From positions 1 through 14,702 of the forward strand of contig JAJZGH010000114.1 in assembly GCA_021798635.1 (NCBI GenBank): 14,702 nt of DNA. Reading direction: 5' to 3'. Below are positions 1 to 6,763 of the stretch, piece by piece; within the stretch, counting starts at the first letter, position 1; every line of letters starts with the position of its first letter. A program made the position numbers and the translations under genes. Under the pieces are notes generated by a model. It did no database searches. It was not told the origin of the DNA and saw only the letters and a list, made by a program, of their open reading frames with translations. The DNA is from Planctomycetota bacterium. GTDB taxonomy: Bacteria > Planctomycetota > Phycisphaerae > WQYP01.

Positions 1-774
1 CTGGGCGGCTGTTTCTTTTACCGCCTTAATTTCCCGATCCGCCGCGGCGGACCCGATAAAGCCGGTGAGAATATGCCGCCCCCGCTGCTCCTGATTGTTA
101 ATCACCAGCCAGCGCGGACTTTCCGGTACCGCCAGAATCATCAATAGAAACAGCAACGCCGGCAACGTTTCCGATCCCAGCATCCAGCGCCAGCCCATGG
201 TTTGATTCCAGTTCATGCCCGCCAGATGATTAGCGGCGTTAATATGATTTCCCGCATTGAGAATAAAATAATTAACCCAGTAGACCACGGCAATACCGAT
301 GACAATGCCCAGTTGGAATAACGATCCCAGCCGCCCGCGATGGCGCTCCGGGGAAATTTCCGCAATATACACCGGAGCAACCATGGAAGACGCGCCAATG
401 GCCACACCGCCGATGATGCGGGCCAGGACAAGTTCCGTTAAGGATTGCGGGATGGCGGAGAGCACGCCGGAGGCCGCGAAGAGCACCGCACAGACAATCA
501 ATAACTTCTTGCGTCCGAACCGATCCGCCAATGTCCCGGCGAACATGGCGCCGGGCACCGCCCCCAGTTCCAGACACGCAATTGCGAACCCTAATTGCGT
601 ATTGCTTAAATGAAAATACGTTTGCAGATATCCCTGAATACCCGATGCTACCCCGGTATCGTATCCGAACAGCAGCCCGGCCAAAGCCGCCGCCGCTACC
701 GCAAAAACAATCGGCCCGATTCCGGGCACCGATGCCGGCAAAGCACCATTTTCCATACCGGAAGCTTCACGCAT
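1..774 (-). CDS. MFS sugar porter, partial (N-terminal 258 residues)
   Basis: This is an inner-membrane sugar transporter of the major facilitator superfamily, sugar porter (XylE/GalP-like) family. The frame is open from ATG at 774 to the window edge, giving 258 of an expected ~450-500 residues. Visible marks are the TM1 signature GYDTGVASG (37-45), the loop motif DRFGRKK (84-90), PVYIAEISPERHRGR (134-148) after TM4, GWRWMLG (194-200) before TM6, and PESPRWLV (217-224) after TM6. All are family hallmarks, so the first six-helix half is intact. The start is supported by GGAG 8 nt upstream; a second Met at residue 7 is less likely. It begins 67 nt after the stop of the GH130-type gene on the same strand, so the two probably form an operon for releasing and importing one sugar. 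The substrate cannot be read from the sequence; xylose, glucose, galactose or mannose are all possible. Confidence 0.93.
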   Translation of the reverse strand, partial: MREASGMENGALPASVPGIGPIVFAVAAAALAGLLFGYDTGVASGIQGYLQTYFHLSNTQLGFAIACLELGAVPGAMFAGTLADRFGRKKLLIVCAVLFAASGVLSAIPQSLTELVLARIIGGVAIGASSMVAPVYIAEISPERHRGRLGSLFQLGIVIGIAVVYWVNYFILNAGNHINAANHLAGMNWNQTMGWRWMLGSETLPALLFLLMILAVPESPRWLVINNQEQRGRHILTGFIGSAAADREIKAVKETAAQ

Positions 775-841
775 TGAAATATCTCCACCAGTGAACACGT
801 GGTTATCCGAACACTTAATTCCGAGACCATTGCATCCCGAC

Positions 842-1969
842 CTATTTGGCGACCGCCATACCCACCACAGTATCCGCTCCGCCATAAAAAAGAAACCATT
901 TATCCTTAAACCACGCCAGGCCTTCAATGAAGGTGGTGCCCGCTTTATATTGTCCGGTTTTTTCCCATGATTCTTCAGGTCGGAAAAATGGCTCTGACGG
1001 GCGATAAAGAAGTTGGGACGGGTTCTCACCGGAAAACAGCGCCTGCCCCGCGGAATATTGCCGCGGCGGAATCCTTGGCCCCCGGCTGATTTTGCCATCG
1101 CTCATGCCATTGAAGAAAAACACAATGCCGGCTGGTGTCAGCAGGGCCGGTGGGCCGGACTCCGTCAACCATGAATCAAAATGTCCCGGCTTATTTTTGG
1201 GTAATACGCAGACGGGGTTCCCGGCTGCGTCTACAACCGGTGTCCATTGAATTAAATCAGTCGAATGGGCCAGATATGTCTGCCCCAATGTATGCCAATA
1301 CATCCAGTATCGGCCCTGGATTTTGGCGGCAAGAATTTGGGATCCGACTTTCCGGGTAACAATCGCACCGGATTTGGACCAGGTATTTGCGAAATGGCCG
1401 CGATACGCTTGGCGAAACACCGGGCCGTGATGCGTCCAATGCGTCAAATTCTTTGACGTTGCCACGCCCAGCCGGGCCACCTTGCGATTCCACATGGTAA
1501 ACGTAATCACAAATGTTCCATCCGCCGCCTGAACGATGCGCGGATCCTCACAGCCGCCCGGCCACTCATCTTTCTGCCATTTTCCTGGCGCGGGATACAG
1601 CACTGGATGCGGCAGCACTGTAAAATCAACACCATCGGAACTTTCCGCCAAGCCTACGCGGCTGGTATATCCACCAATATCATCGCCGTGCTCTCCTTCC
1701 GCACGGAAAAGCACATACAACTTATGATTCCACGCGATCGCTGCCGGGTTAAACGCATGCGCAAATTCCCAATGTGAAAGACCATGCGTGTCCGGATCGG
1801 TAAACACCGAACTGGGATTGGGCCTGATGATCGGCTGGCCATCTGCCGGCCGCACAAAAGGCCCGATCCGCCAGTGCCCAGAAATAATTGCCGAGGAAGC
1901 CGATCTCGCTTTTATGACTGTACCCGCAGCAACCGCGCCGGACAACATTATAAATTTTCTTCGATTCAT
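842..1969 (-). CDS. Exported GH130-family glycosidase or phosphorylase
   Basis: This encodes a 375-residue five-bladed beta-propeller of the GH130 type, a family of beta-mannoside phosphorylases and beta-1,2-mannosidases. Family-like blocks are FNPAAI (73-78) with LYVLFRAEG (84-92), RVGLAESSDGVDF (104-116), GGCEDPR (138-144, whose Asp142 is the likely general acid), WSKSGAIV (197-204), ESGPPALL (270-277), and FIEGLAWFKDKWFLFYGGAD (347-366). The N-terminus has a twin-arginine start, NRRKFIML, followed by a short hydrophobic stretch, so Tat export is likely. I chose the ATG at 1969 over the one at 1975 because AAGGTG lies 7 nt from the former and only 1 nt from the latter. Export argues for a hydrolase rather than a phosphorylase, since free phosphate is scarce outside the cytoplasm; that is inference. 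The sugar porter follows 67 nt downstream. Family call is firm, substrate open. Confidence 0.85.
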   Translation of the reverse strand: MNRRKFIMLSGAVAAGTVIKARSASSAIISGHWRIGPFVRPADGQPIIRPNPSSVFTDPDTHGLSHWEFAHAFNPAAIAWNHKLYVLFRAEGEHGDDIGGYTSRVGLAESSDGVDFTVLPHPVLYPAPGKWQKDEWPGGCEDPRIVQAADGTFVITFTMWNRKVARLGVATSKNLTHWTHHGPVFRQAYRGHFANTWSKSGAIVTRKVGSQILAAKIQGRYWMYWHTLGQTYLAHSTDLIQWTPVVDAAGNPVCVLPKNKPGHFDSWLTESGPPALLTPAGIVFFFNGMSDGKISRGPRIPPRQYSAGQALFSGENPSQLLYRPSEPFFRPEESWEKTGQYKAGTTFIEGLAWFKDKWFLFYGGADTVVGMAVAK

Positions 1970-2029
1970 AACCATTCACCTTAAACGCAACCGACGAGTC
2001 CAAAAAACTTCATGCAGAAACATAATTTT

Positions 2030-2057
2030 GCGACGTTCATGAATACAACTACGTCGC
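2030..2057. promoter_or_regulatory. Inverted repeat upstream of the GH130-type gene, possible operator
   Basis: GCGACGT (2030-2036) and its exact reverse complement ACGTCGC (2051-2057) flank 14 nt, which include the palindrome TTCATGAA (2036-2043). The site lies 60-90 bp upstream of the GH130-type start codon, where a repressor or activator of that operon would bind. No regulator for it is intact in the window, but a remnant of an AraC-type regulator lies about 0.8 kb away. A 7-bp inverted repeat can arise by chance, so the call is tentative. Confidence 0.35.
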
Positions 2058-2162
2058 AGGAATTCCATATTACAATGCCGGTATCTTTCCTAATACCCTC
2101 AAGTTGGCTTTGCTACCCATGATTTTGCCCTGCGTGCGGTACGAGTCCGCCGATTAACGAAG

Positions 2163-2191
2163 TTGACGCCGAGAGAGGGTTGTTGGATAAT
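2163..2191 (+). promoter_or_regulatory. Sigma70-type promoter of the toxin-antitoxin operon
   Basis: TTGACG (2163-2168) and GATAAT (2186-2191) are separated by exactly 17 nt, five of six matches to each consensus hexamer. Transcription would begin near 2198, so the leader before the antitoxin ATG at 2207 would be only about 9 nt and would consist mostly of the ribosome-binding sequence AGGTGA (2198-2203). Confidence 0.5.
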
Positions 2192-2206
2192 AATACCAGG
2201 TGATCT

Positions 2207-2464
2207 ATGACAGTATACACGCCGCGCACAATACCACGGAACATGGCCGACGCCGTTAAGAGGGCTGCATGTGGCGAACGCATCATCGTCAAGCAGCGAG
2301 GAAAGGCAACTGTCGCCATTGTGCCCGTGGAGGATGCTGAATATATGCAACGGCTGGAGGATGAACACGACGTGCGCGCAGCGGAGAAAGCCATGGCTGA
2401 TCTACGCTCCGGGAAGAGCAAGCCGATTCCATGGAAAAAAATAAAAAGCAAATGGGGATTGTGA
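2207..2464 (+). CDS. Phd/YefM-family antitoxin
   Basis: This is an 85-residue antitoxin. It is expected to bind and neutralise the toxin encoded next to it and, with it, to repress their shared promoter. The N-terminal half has the Phd/YefM DNA-binding pattern: RTIPRNMADAVKRAACGERI, then VKQRGKATVAIVPVED with the family's 'rGk..a.ivp..d' strand. The C-terminal half is charged (LEDEHDVRAAEKAMADLRSG) and ends KIKSKWGL, as expected for a flexible toxin-wrapping tail. The start is supported by AGGTGA 3 nt before the ATG and by the completeness of the fold. The stop is 3 nt from the toxin start, the typical antitoxin-first order. Confidence 0.88.
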   Translation: MTVYTPRTIPRNMADAVKRAACGERIIVKQRGKATVAIVPVEDAEYMQRLEDEHDVRAAEKAMADLRSGKSKPIPWKKIKSKWGL

Positions 2465-2467
2465 TCA

Positions 2468-2734
2468 TTGGCCTACCGGATCGAATTTGAACCCAAGGCT
2501 GAACGCTGGCTCACAAAGCAGCCCGCAGACGTCCGCGAAAGGCTCGGCGAAAAAATAGCGGCACTTGCGGAAAATCCACGGCCTAATGGAGTCGCAAAAC
2601 TTCAGGGGCAATCGCAACCATTTTACCGCATTCGTGTCGGCGACTATCGTGTAGTGTACGCAATCGAAGACGATCGCCTGATTGTCCTCGTGGCGGCTGT
2701 CGGCAACCGGCGCGATATTTATCGTGACTATTAA
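2468..2734 (+). CDS. RelE/ParE-family toxin
   Basis: This encodes an 88-residue toxin of the RelE/ParE superfamily, probably a ribosome-dependent mRNA interferase of the RelE type. Family marks are the opening strand YRIEFEPKAERWLTKQP, the helix PADVRERLGEKIAALAENP, the basic core strand PFYRIRVGDYRVVYAIEDD, and the C-terminal VGNRRDIYRDY, where the Arg and Tyr residues correspond to RelE's mRNA-cleaving set. The start is TTG: it is the only start codon between the last in-frame stop (2462-2464) and the conserved N-terminal strand, and GGGGA (2454-2458) lies 9 nt upstream. The 3-nt gap after the antitoxin stop and the weak start suggest translational coupling that keeps toxin below antitoxin. 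A ParE-type gyrase poison cannot be excluded from sequence alone. Confidence 0.88.
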   Translation: MAYRIEFEPKAERWLTKQPADVRERLGEKIAALAENPRPNGVAKLQGQSQPFYRIRVGDYRVVYAIEDDRLIVLVAAVGNRRDIYRDY

Positions 2735-2775
2735 AGCGGCAGTATGGCGGATATCCGTTGCTCATTATTCTTTAA

Positions 2776-2955
2776 ATCTTCTTGCCGCCTCTTCGATGTC
2801 GCCTTAATGAAGCTCGTCGACTTCTGTCAACGACACATTTCAAACTCTCCGTAGTGGCCGTCAAATGCGGATTCCGAGACGAATACCATTTATCGCGCGC
2901 GTTCAAAGCGGAGATCGGGCTTTCTCCTGGACAGTTTCGCCTTAATCGGGAGTAA
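2776..2955 (+). pseudogene. Remnant of an AraC-family regulator (C-terminal HTH)
   Basis: The frame ending at TAA 2953-2955 reads CRLNEARRLLSTTHFKLSVV and then AVKCGFRDEYHLSRAFKAEI and GLSPGQFRLNRE. This is the second helix-turn-helix of AraC/XylS regulators (consensus RL..A..LL..T..sv..IA..vGF.d..yfsr.Fk...G.sP..fR). It lacks the sensor domain and the first HTH: an in-frame TAA sits at 2773-2775, and nothing AraC-like is seen between there and the toxin gene stop at 2734. No start codon or ribosome-binding site fits the fragment. It lies just after the toxin-antitoxin pair and pointed away from the GH130-porter operon, where a divergent regulator would be expected. The upstream part was probably deleted or replaced when the toxin-antitoxin cassette arrived. 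The remnant identity is clear; the history is inference. Confidence 0.75.
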
Positions 2956-3115
2956 AGCACCGCTCCACCTGCTACCTACAAATCTTTCAGTCGATGATCT
3001 GATAAATCCAGACGGTACATTAACTGGTTGTAGTCGTAACGCGGAACTCGGTGCGTATTGCCGGAAAAGGTATTTGAATACGTGCCCTGGAAATAGATAT
3101 TTCGGCCGCCCTGCC

Positions 3116-3147
3116 AGTGCTCTGTCACGCCTACAAATTAGGATTGA
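3116..3147 (+). repeat. Left terminal inverted repeat of the MITE
   Basis: This begins AGTGCTCTGTCACGCCTAC and matches the right end perfectly over 32 bp in inverse orientation. The next base outward (C3115 against A3386) breaks the pairing, which fixes the outer limit. Confidence 0.8.
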
Positions 3148-3353
3148 CGGAGGGCCAGGGGGTTGTGGGCGCGAAGCGAGAAGGAAAGTGTATGGGTACA
3201 TACTTTGACGACGAGCGCCAAAGCTCACGGCCTCCTGGCCCCCGCCCTGCGGGGTTGGCCGCAAACGCCCCATCTGCGGCGTCGCAGCAGCTCAAAGGGT
3301 CTTCGGACCCGGTTTTCGCCGCTGCTCCTTGCATCTGGAGCATTTGCGGCCAA

Positions 3354-3385
3354 TCAATCCTAATTTGTAGGCGTGACAGAGCACT
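3354..3385 (-). repeat. Right terminal inverted repeat of the MITE
   Basis: This is the exact reverse complement of 3116-3147, ending CGTGACAGAGCACT. It directly abuts the basal stem (TTTGCGGCCAA, 3343-3353) of the inner hairpin. Confidence 0.8.
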
Positions 3386-3613
3386 ACTCAAAAAATGGAT
3401 TTTGTGACGGGTTCTAAAATGAATAGTCGGGATGCGTGGCAATCTTGATCGCGCGTTTCCACGGTCCCGTTGCTTCTGCGGCGGCGGCCAACCATATTTC
3501 TCCCAGCAACGATGTTCCACCGGATGAACTTTGGCGGTATATTATGGGTTTTGCCGTAGCGGCCTGATGCTGCGCGGTTGGATGTTTTTCCCAGATAGGT
3601 TGAAACGAGCCAG

Positions 3614-6517
3614 ATGACAGCAGAACAATCACCGGATGTATCGCCCAAGCCTGCGGCAGATTATCGCTCATCGCTGAATCTGCCTAAAACCGGCTTTGAT
3701 ATGAAAGCCAATTTGACACAGCGGGAACCGGGCATTCTGGCCCGCTGGAAGAGCGAAAATCTGTATCAGAAGATCCGCTCGCAGCCGCATTCAAAGGGCA
3801 AATGGGTGTTGCATGATGGCCCCCCCTACGCCAATGGCGATATTCACATGGGCCACCTGATCAATAAAGTCCTGAAGGACATGGTGGTGAAATACCGCAC
3901 CATGCAGGGGCATGATGCACCTTACGTTCCCGGCTGGGATTGCCACGGCCTGCCGATTGAAAGTGCCATTCAGAAGGAACTTGGGCCGAAAATGCGGGAA
4001 TTATCCGCGGGCGAAATTCGTCTGCGCTGCCGCGATTACGCCATGAAATATGTCAAGTTGCAGTCCGAATCTTTTGAACGTCTGGGCATTCTGGGGCAGT
4101 TTGACAAACCGTACCTCACGCTTGATCCGGCGTATGAAGGCGGTGTTCTGGACGTGCTGGCGAGCCTGCTGCAACGCGAGCTGGTATTTCGTCAACGCAA
4201 GCCGGTGCACTGGTGTACCTTTGATCAGACTGCTCTGGCGGAAGCGGAACTGGAATATTCCAACAAAAAAGATACCTCGATATTTGTTAAATTCGCCATG
4301 GATTTAACCACCGGATCATGGCCGGCGACATGGGGCACCAAACCGCAGCACGCGCATGTGTTGATCTGGACCACCACGCCATGGACCATTCCCGCCAACC
4401 GCGCGGTGGCGGTGCATCCGGAACATCAGTATGCGGTGGCTACCTATGAGCACAACGGCCCCCAAGTTCTCATCCTGGCCGCCAAGCGCATTGCCACCGT
4501 AATGCTGCAGGCCGGCATCGCCCATTACCGCATTTCTGACACAATCACAGGTGCAGATCTAATTGCCGCTGGCATCAGCTATACGCATCCGCTGGAAAGC
4601 ACCCGCAAGCAATCCATTGTTCCTGCTGAATATGTCACGCTGGAGGATGGCACGGGTCTGGTGCACATTGCCCCCGGTCACGGCACGGAAGATTATCAAA
4701 CCGGTCGAAAAGTCGGGCTGGATGTTTACTGCCCCGTATTGGCGGATGGCCGATACGATCAAAGCGTGCCGGAGTTTTTGCGCGGGCAAAGCATCTGGCA
4801 ATCCAATGAACCGATCGTGCAACATTTGACGGATGCAGGTTTGCTATTCCACCGGCAGGAAATACAACACAGCTATCCGCACTGCTGGCGGTGCCGCAAG
4901 GCGACGATTCTACGCGCTACCGAACAATGGTTTGTCCGCGCAGGTGGAAATAGCCCGCTGCTGGAACAAGCCAAAACCTTTATTGACCAGGTGCAATGGA
5001 TACCCGCATGGGGTAAAAACCGCATCGCCGGTATGCTGGAAACTCGGCCGGACTGGTGCATTTCCCGGCAGCGTTCCTGGGGCGTGCCGATCCCGGCATT
5101 TTTTGCCGCGAATGGTGAAATTCTGCTCACCGAAAAATCGGTGCGGCGCGTGGCCGATTATGTACGGCAACACGGGGCTGATTGCTGGTATACGCATTCT
5201 CCGCAGCAGATTCTCGGTGCTGACCAATGGGTGGATACCGCACTAACCGCTGAGGGCACAACCGTGGCGGAGCATCATTTTCATACCCACGAATTGCGTA
5301 AGGGCAATGATATTCTGGATGTCTGGTTTGAATCCGGGGCTTCGCATCATGCGGTTCTGGAAGCCACCCATCCGGAACTGGGCTACCCCGCCAATTTGTA
5401 TCTGGAAGGGTCGGATCAGCACCGGGGCTGGTTTCAGGCCTCCCTGCTGGAAGCCGCCGGATATCGCGATACGCCGCCATTTAAGCAGATCCTCACGCAC
5501 GGCTTTATTGTGGACAGCCATGGCCACAAGATGTCCAAAAGTCAGGGCAACGATATAAAAGTTTCCGATGCATTAAAACAAAATGGTGCCGATGTCCTGC
5601 GGCTTTGGGTAGCCAGTGTTGATTATCAGGATGATATGCCCTGCTCCAAAGAGTTGCTGGACCGCACCAGTGATGCGTACCGCAAAATCCGCAATACCAT
5701 CCGCTATCTGCTGGGGAATTTATACGATTTTAACCTTCAGGAAAATCAGACCGCCCCGCAGGAGCATAGCATTGACACCTGGATGCTTGGTCGACTTGCA
5801 GCCATGACGGCGGAGGTACACAAAGCGTACAACCAGTATGAATTCCACAAAGTGTTCCGCGCTTTGTATGATTTCTGCAATGTAGATATCTCCACGATTT
5901 ATGCCAAAGCCATCAAAGACCGGCTCTATTGCGAATTACCCAATGATCCGCGCCGGCGGGCATCACAAAGTGTTTGCGCCACGTTGCTGCTGTACCTGGT
6001 AGAGCTTTGTGCCCCGATACTGGCCTTCACCGCAGATGAAGTTTGCCGCATCACCCACGACGTGCCGGGACTCAAGGCTATGTTCGGCGATTGCATCCAC
6101 ACCCATACCTTTAGCCCCCCACCTGAACCGGTAAGTCCAGAATTACTGGCTCACTGGGAAATTCTTATGCCGCTGGTGCAGGACGGCTTGAAACAGCTTG
6201 ATGCTTTAAAAAAGGCCAGCGGATTAGGCAACCCCTTGGACAGTGAAGCGGTTATTACGGTTCCCCCCGATCATCCGCTGGCAGGCCGGATGACCAGCTA
6301 TGGTCAGGAGCTGGAAGATGTTTTGGGAGCGGGCTTCCATCGAATTATCCCGGGCGATACGCTGGCGGTGGAAATCATCGACACACGTGAAAAATATCCA
6401 AGCTGTGCCCGCTCCTGGAAGCGCCGCCCGGATGTCGGCAGCGTCGCCGAATATCCGGATTTATCCGCCCGCGACGCCGCCGTGGTAAAAGCGCTAGCCG
6501 TATCCCAAAACCAGTGA
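3614..6517 (+). CDS. ileS: Isoleucyl-tRNA synthetase
   Basis: This cytoplasmic class I synthetase charges tRNA-Ile with isoleucine. It has 967 residues, full length for the bacterial type. The HIGH signature is HMGH (78-81), followed by GWDCHGLPIE (107-116). The CP1 editing domain shows WTTTPWT (252-258) and GTGLVHIAPGHGTEDY (346-361). The WFESGASHHAVL and YLEGSDQHRGWFQ blocks precede KMSKS (639-643), and the alpha-helical anticodon-binding domain follows. A CWRC pair survives before the ATEQWF block. The C-terminal zinc knuckle is degenerate: the CxxC...CxxC ligands read C931, S934, S951, D954 within CARSW and LSARDA. The ATG at 3614 gives a normal N-terminus leading into SLNLPKTGFDMKANL; its ribosome-binding site is weak (AGG at 3597-3599). 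It has no operon partner, and no T-box leader is visible upstream. Confidence 0.98.
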   Translation: MTAEQSPDVSPKPAADYRSSLNLPKTGFDMKANLTQREPGILARWKSENLYQKIRSQPHSKGKWVLHDGPPYANGDIHMGHLINKVLKDMVVKYRTMQGHDAPYVPGWDCHGLPIESAIQKELGPKMRELSAGEIRLRCRDYAMKYVKLQSESFERLGILGQFDKPYLTLDPAYEGGVLDVLASLLQRELVFRQRKPVHWCTFDQTALAEAELEYSNKKDTSIFVKFAMDLTTGSWPATWGTKPQHAHVLIWTTTPWTIPANRAVAVHPEHQYAVATYEHNGPQVLILAAKRIATVMLQAGIAHYRISDTITGADLIAAGISYTHPLESTRKQSIVPAEYVTLEDGTGLVHIAPGHGTEDYQTGRKVGLDVYCPVLADGRYDQSVPEFLRGQSIWQSNEPIVQHLTDAGLLFHRQEIQHSYPHCWRCRKATILRATEQWFVRAGGNSPLLEQAKTFIDQVQWIPAWGKNRIAGMLETRPDWCISRQRSWGVPIPAFFAANGEILLTEKSVRRVADYVRQHGADCWYTHSPQQILGADQWVDTALTAEGTTVAEHHFHTHELRKGNDILDVWFESGASHHAVLEATHPELGYPANLYLEGSDQHRGWFQASLLEAAGYRDTPPFKQILTHGFIVDSHGHKMSKSQGNDIKVSDALKQNGADVLRLWVASVDYQDDMPCSKELLDRTSDAYRKIRNTIRYLLGNLYDFNLQENQTAPQEHSIDTWMLGRLAAMTAEVHKAYNQYEFHKVFRALYDFCNVDISTIYAKAIKDRLYCELPNDPRRRASQSVCATLLLYLVELCAPILAFTADEVCRITHDVPGLKAMFGDCIHTHTFSPPPEPVSPELLAHWEILMPLVQDGLKQLDALKKASGLGNPLDSEAVITVPPDHPLAGRMTSYGQELEDVLGAGFHRIIPGDTLAVEIIDTREKYPSCARSWKRRPDVGSVAEYPDLSARDAAVVKALAVSQNQ

Positions 6518-6522
6518 GCCTG

Positions 6523-6763
6523 GCCAACCAACCACCGGGTTATCACCACGGTGCTCTGTGATACGATGCGCCCCGATAGCACCGGATGGTAATCCGGCAT
6601 GGTTGATCCCATGCCGCCAACCAACCACCGGGTAATCACCACGGTGCTCTAACACGATGCGCCCCAAGAGCACCGGATGGTAATCCGGTGGTTGATCCTG
6701 TGCAGCCAACCCACCACCGTGTTATCACCACGGTGTTCCATGGCGCGATGCGCCCCGAATAGA
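6523..6763. repeat. Three imperfect tandem repeats of ~90 bp, hairpin-rich, after ileS
   Basis: Copies begin at 6523, 6616 and 6705 (periods 93 and 89 bp); the third is truncated near 6763. Each opens GCCAACC(A/C)ACCACCG and continues with a TTATCACCACGGTG-like block and a GATGCGCCCC block. Within the units are hairpins: CACCGGAT-GGTA-ATCCGGTG (6671-6690), its shorter counterpart in copy 1 (6582-6597), GGCATGG-TTGATC-CCATGCC (6596-6615), and CACCGTG/CACGGTG in copy 3. The array starts 5 nt after the ileS stop, so it may end or protect the ileS transcript. It lacks U-runs, so it is not a classical terminator. Confidence 0.8.

Larger units (their letters stand above)
3116..3385. mobile_element. 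MITE-like element with 32-bp perfect terminal inverted repeats
   Basis: The outer 32 bp at each end (3116-3147 and 3354-3385) are exact reverse complements. The interior, about 206 bp, carries no plausible gene and is full of hairpins: AAAG-TG-TATG/CATACTTT (3185-3206), CCCCGC-CCT-GCGGGG (3240-3254), and a long imperfect stem whose base is TTGGCCGCAAA (3255-3265) with TTTGCGGCCAA (3343-3353). That stem is capped by GGGTC-TTCG-GACCC. The element therefore folds as an outer stem carrying internal stem-loops. It interrupts a remnant coding frame, which shows it was inserted. I could not identify a clear target duplication, nor the transposase family that would move it. Confidence 0.75.
2976..3542 (-). 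pseudogene. Remnant of a probable beta-propeller glycosidase-like protein, split by a MITE
   Basis: Two minus-strand segments read as one protein. The upstream part (about 3542-3387) gives GGTSLLGEIWLAAAAEATGP, then WKRAIKIATHPDYSF, a TAG stop at 3416-3414, and NPSQNPFFE. After the 270-bp element the same frame resumes (3113-2979): [19 protein letters not shown], then [20 protein letters not shown], ending at TAG 2978-2976. FF-E-Q-GGR joins naturally once the element is removed. The GEIW....GPW pattern is typical of GH43/GH117-like five-bladed propellers; the close resemblance to conserved secreted planctomycete proteins is from memory. The N-terminal part is missing: homology fades near 3542, shortly before ileS starts on the opposite strand. 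The TAG falls where a Tyr (SFYNP) is expected, so TAC changed to TAG. The gene is dead by at least three lesions. Confidence 0.7.

Noticed and set aside
3117..3520. Overlapping short frames across the MITE on both strands
   Set aside because: They are chance frames through hairpin DNA; none has a ribosome-binding site or recognisable domain.
3386..3613. Possible T-box or other amino-acid-sensing leader before ileS
   Set aside because: No T-box core (AGGGTGG-type) or terminator/antiterminator pair is seen; this stretch is explained by the decayed minus-strand gene.
6523..6763. CRISPR array
   Set aside because: Units are ~90 bp, similar along nearly their whole length and without unique spacers; there are no cas genes.
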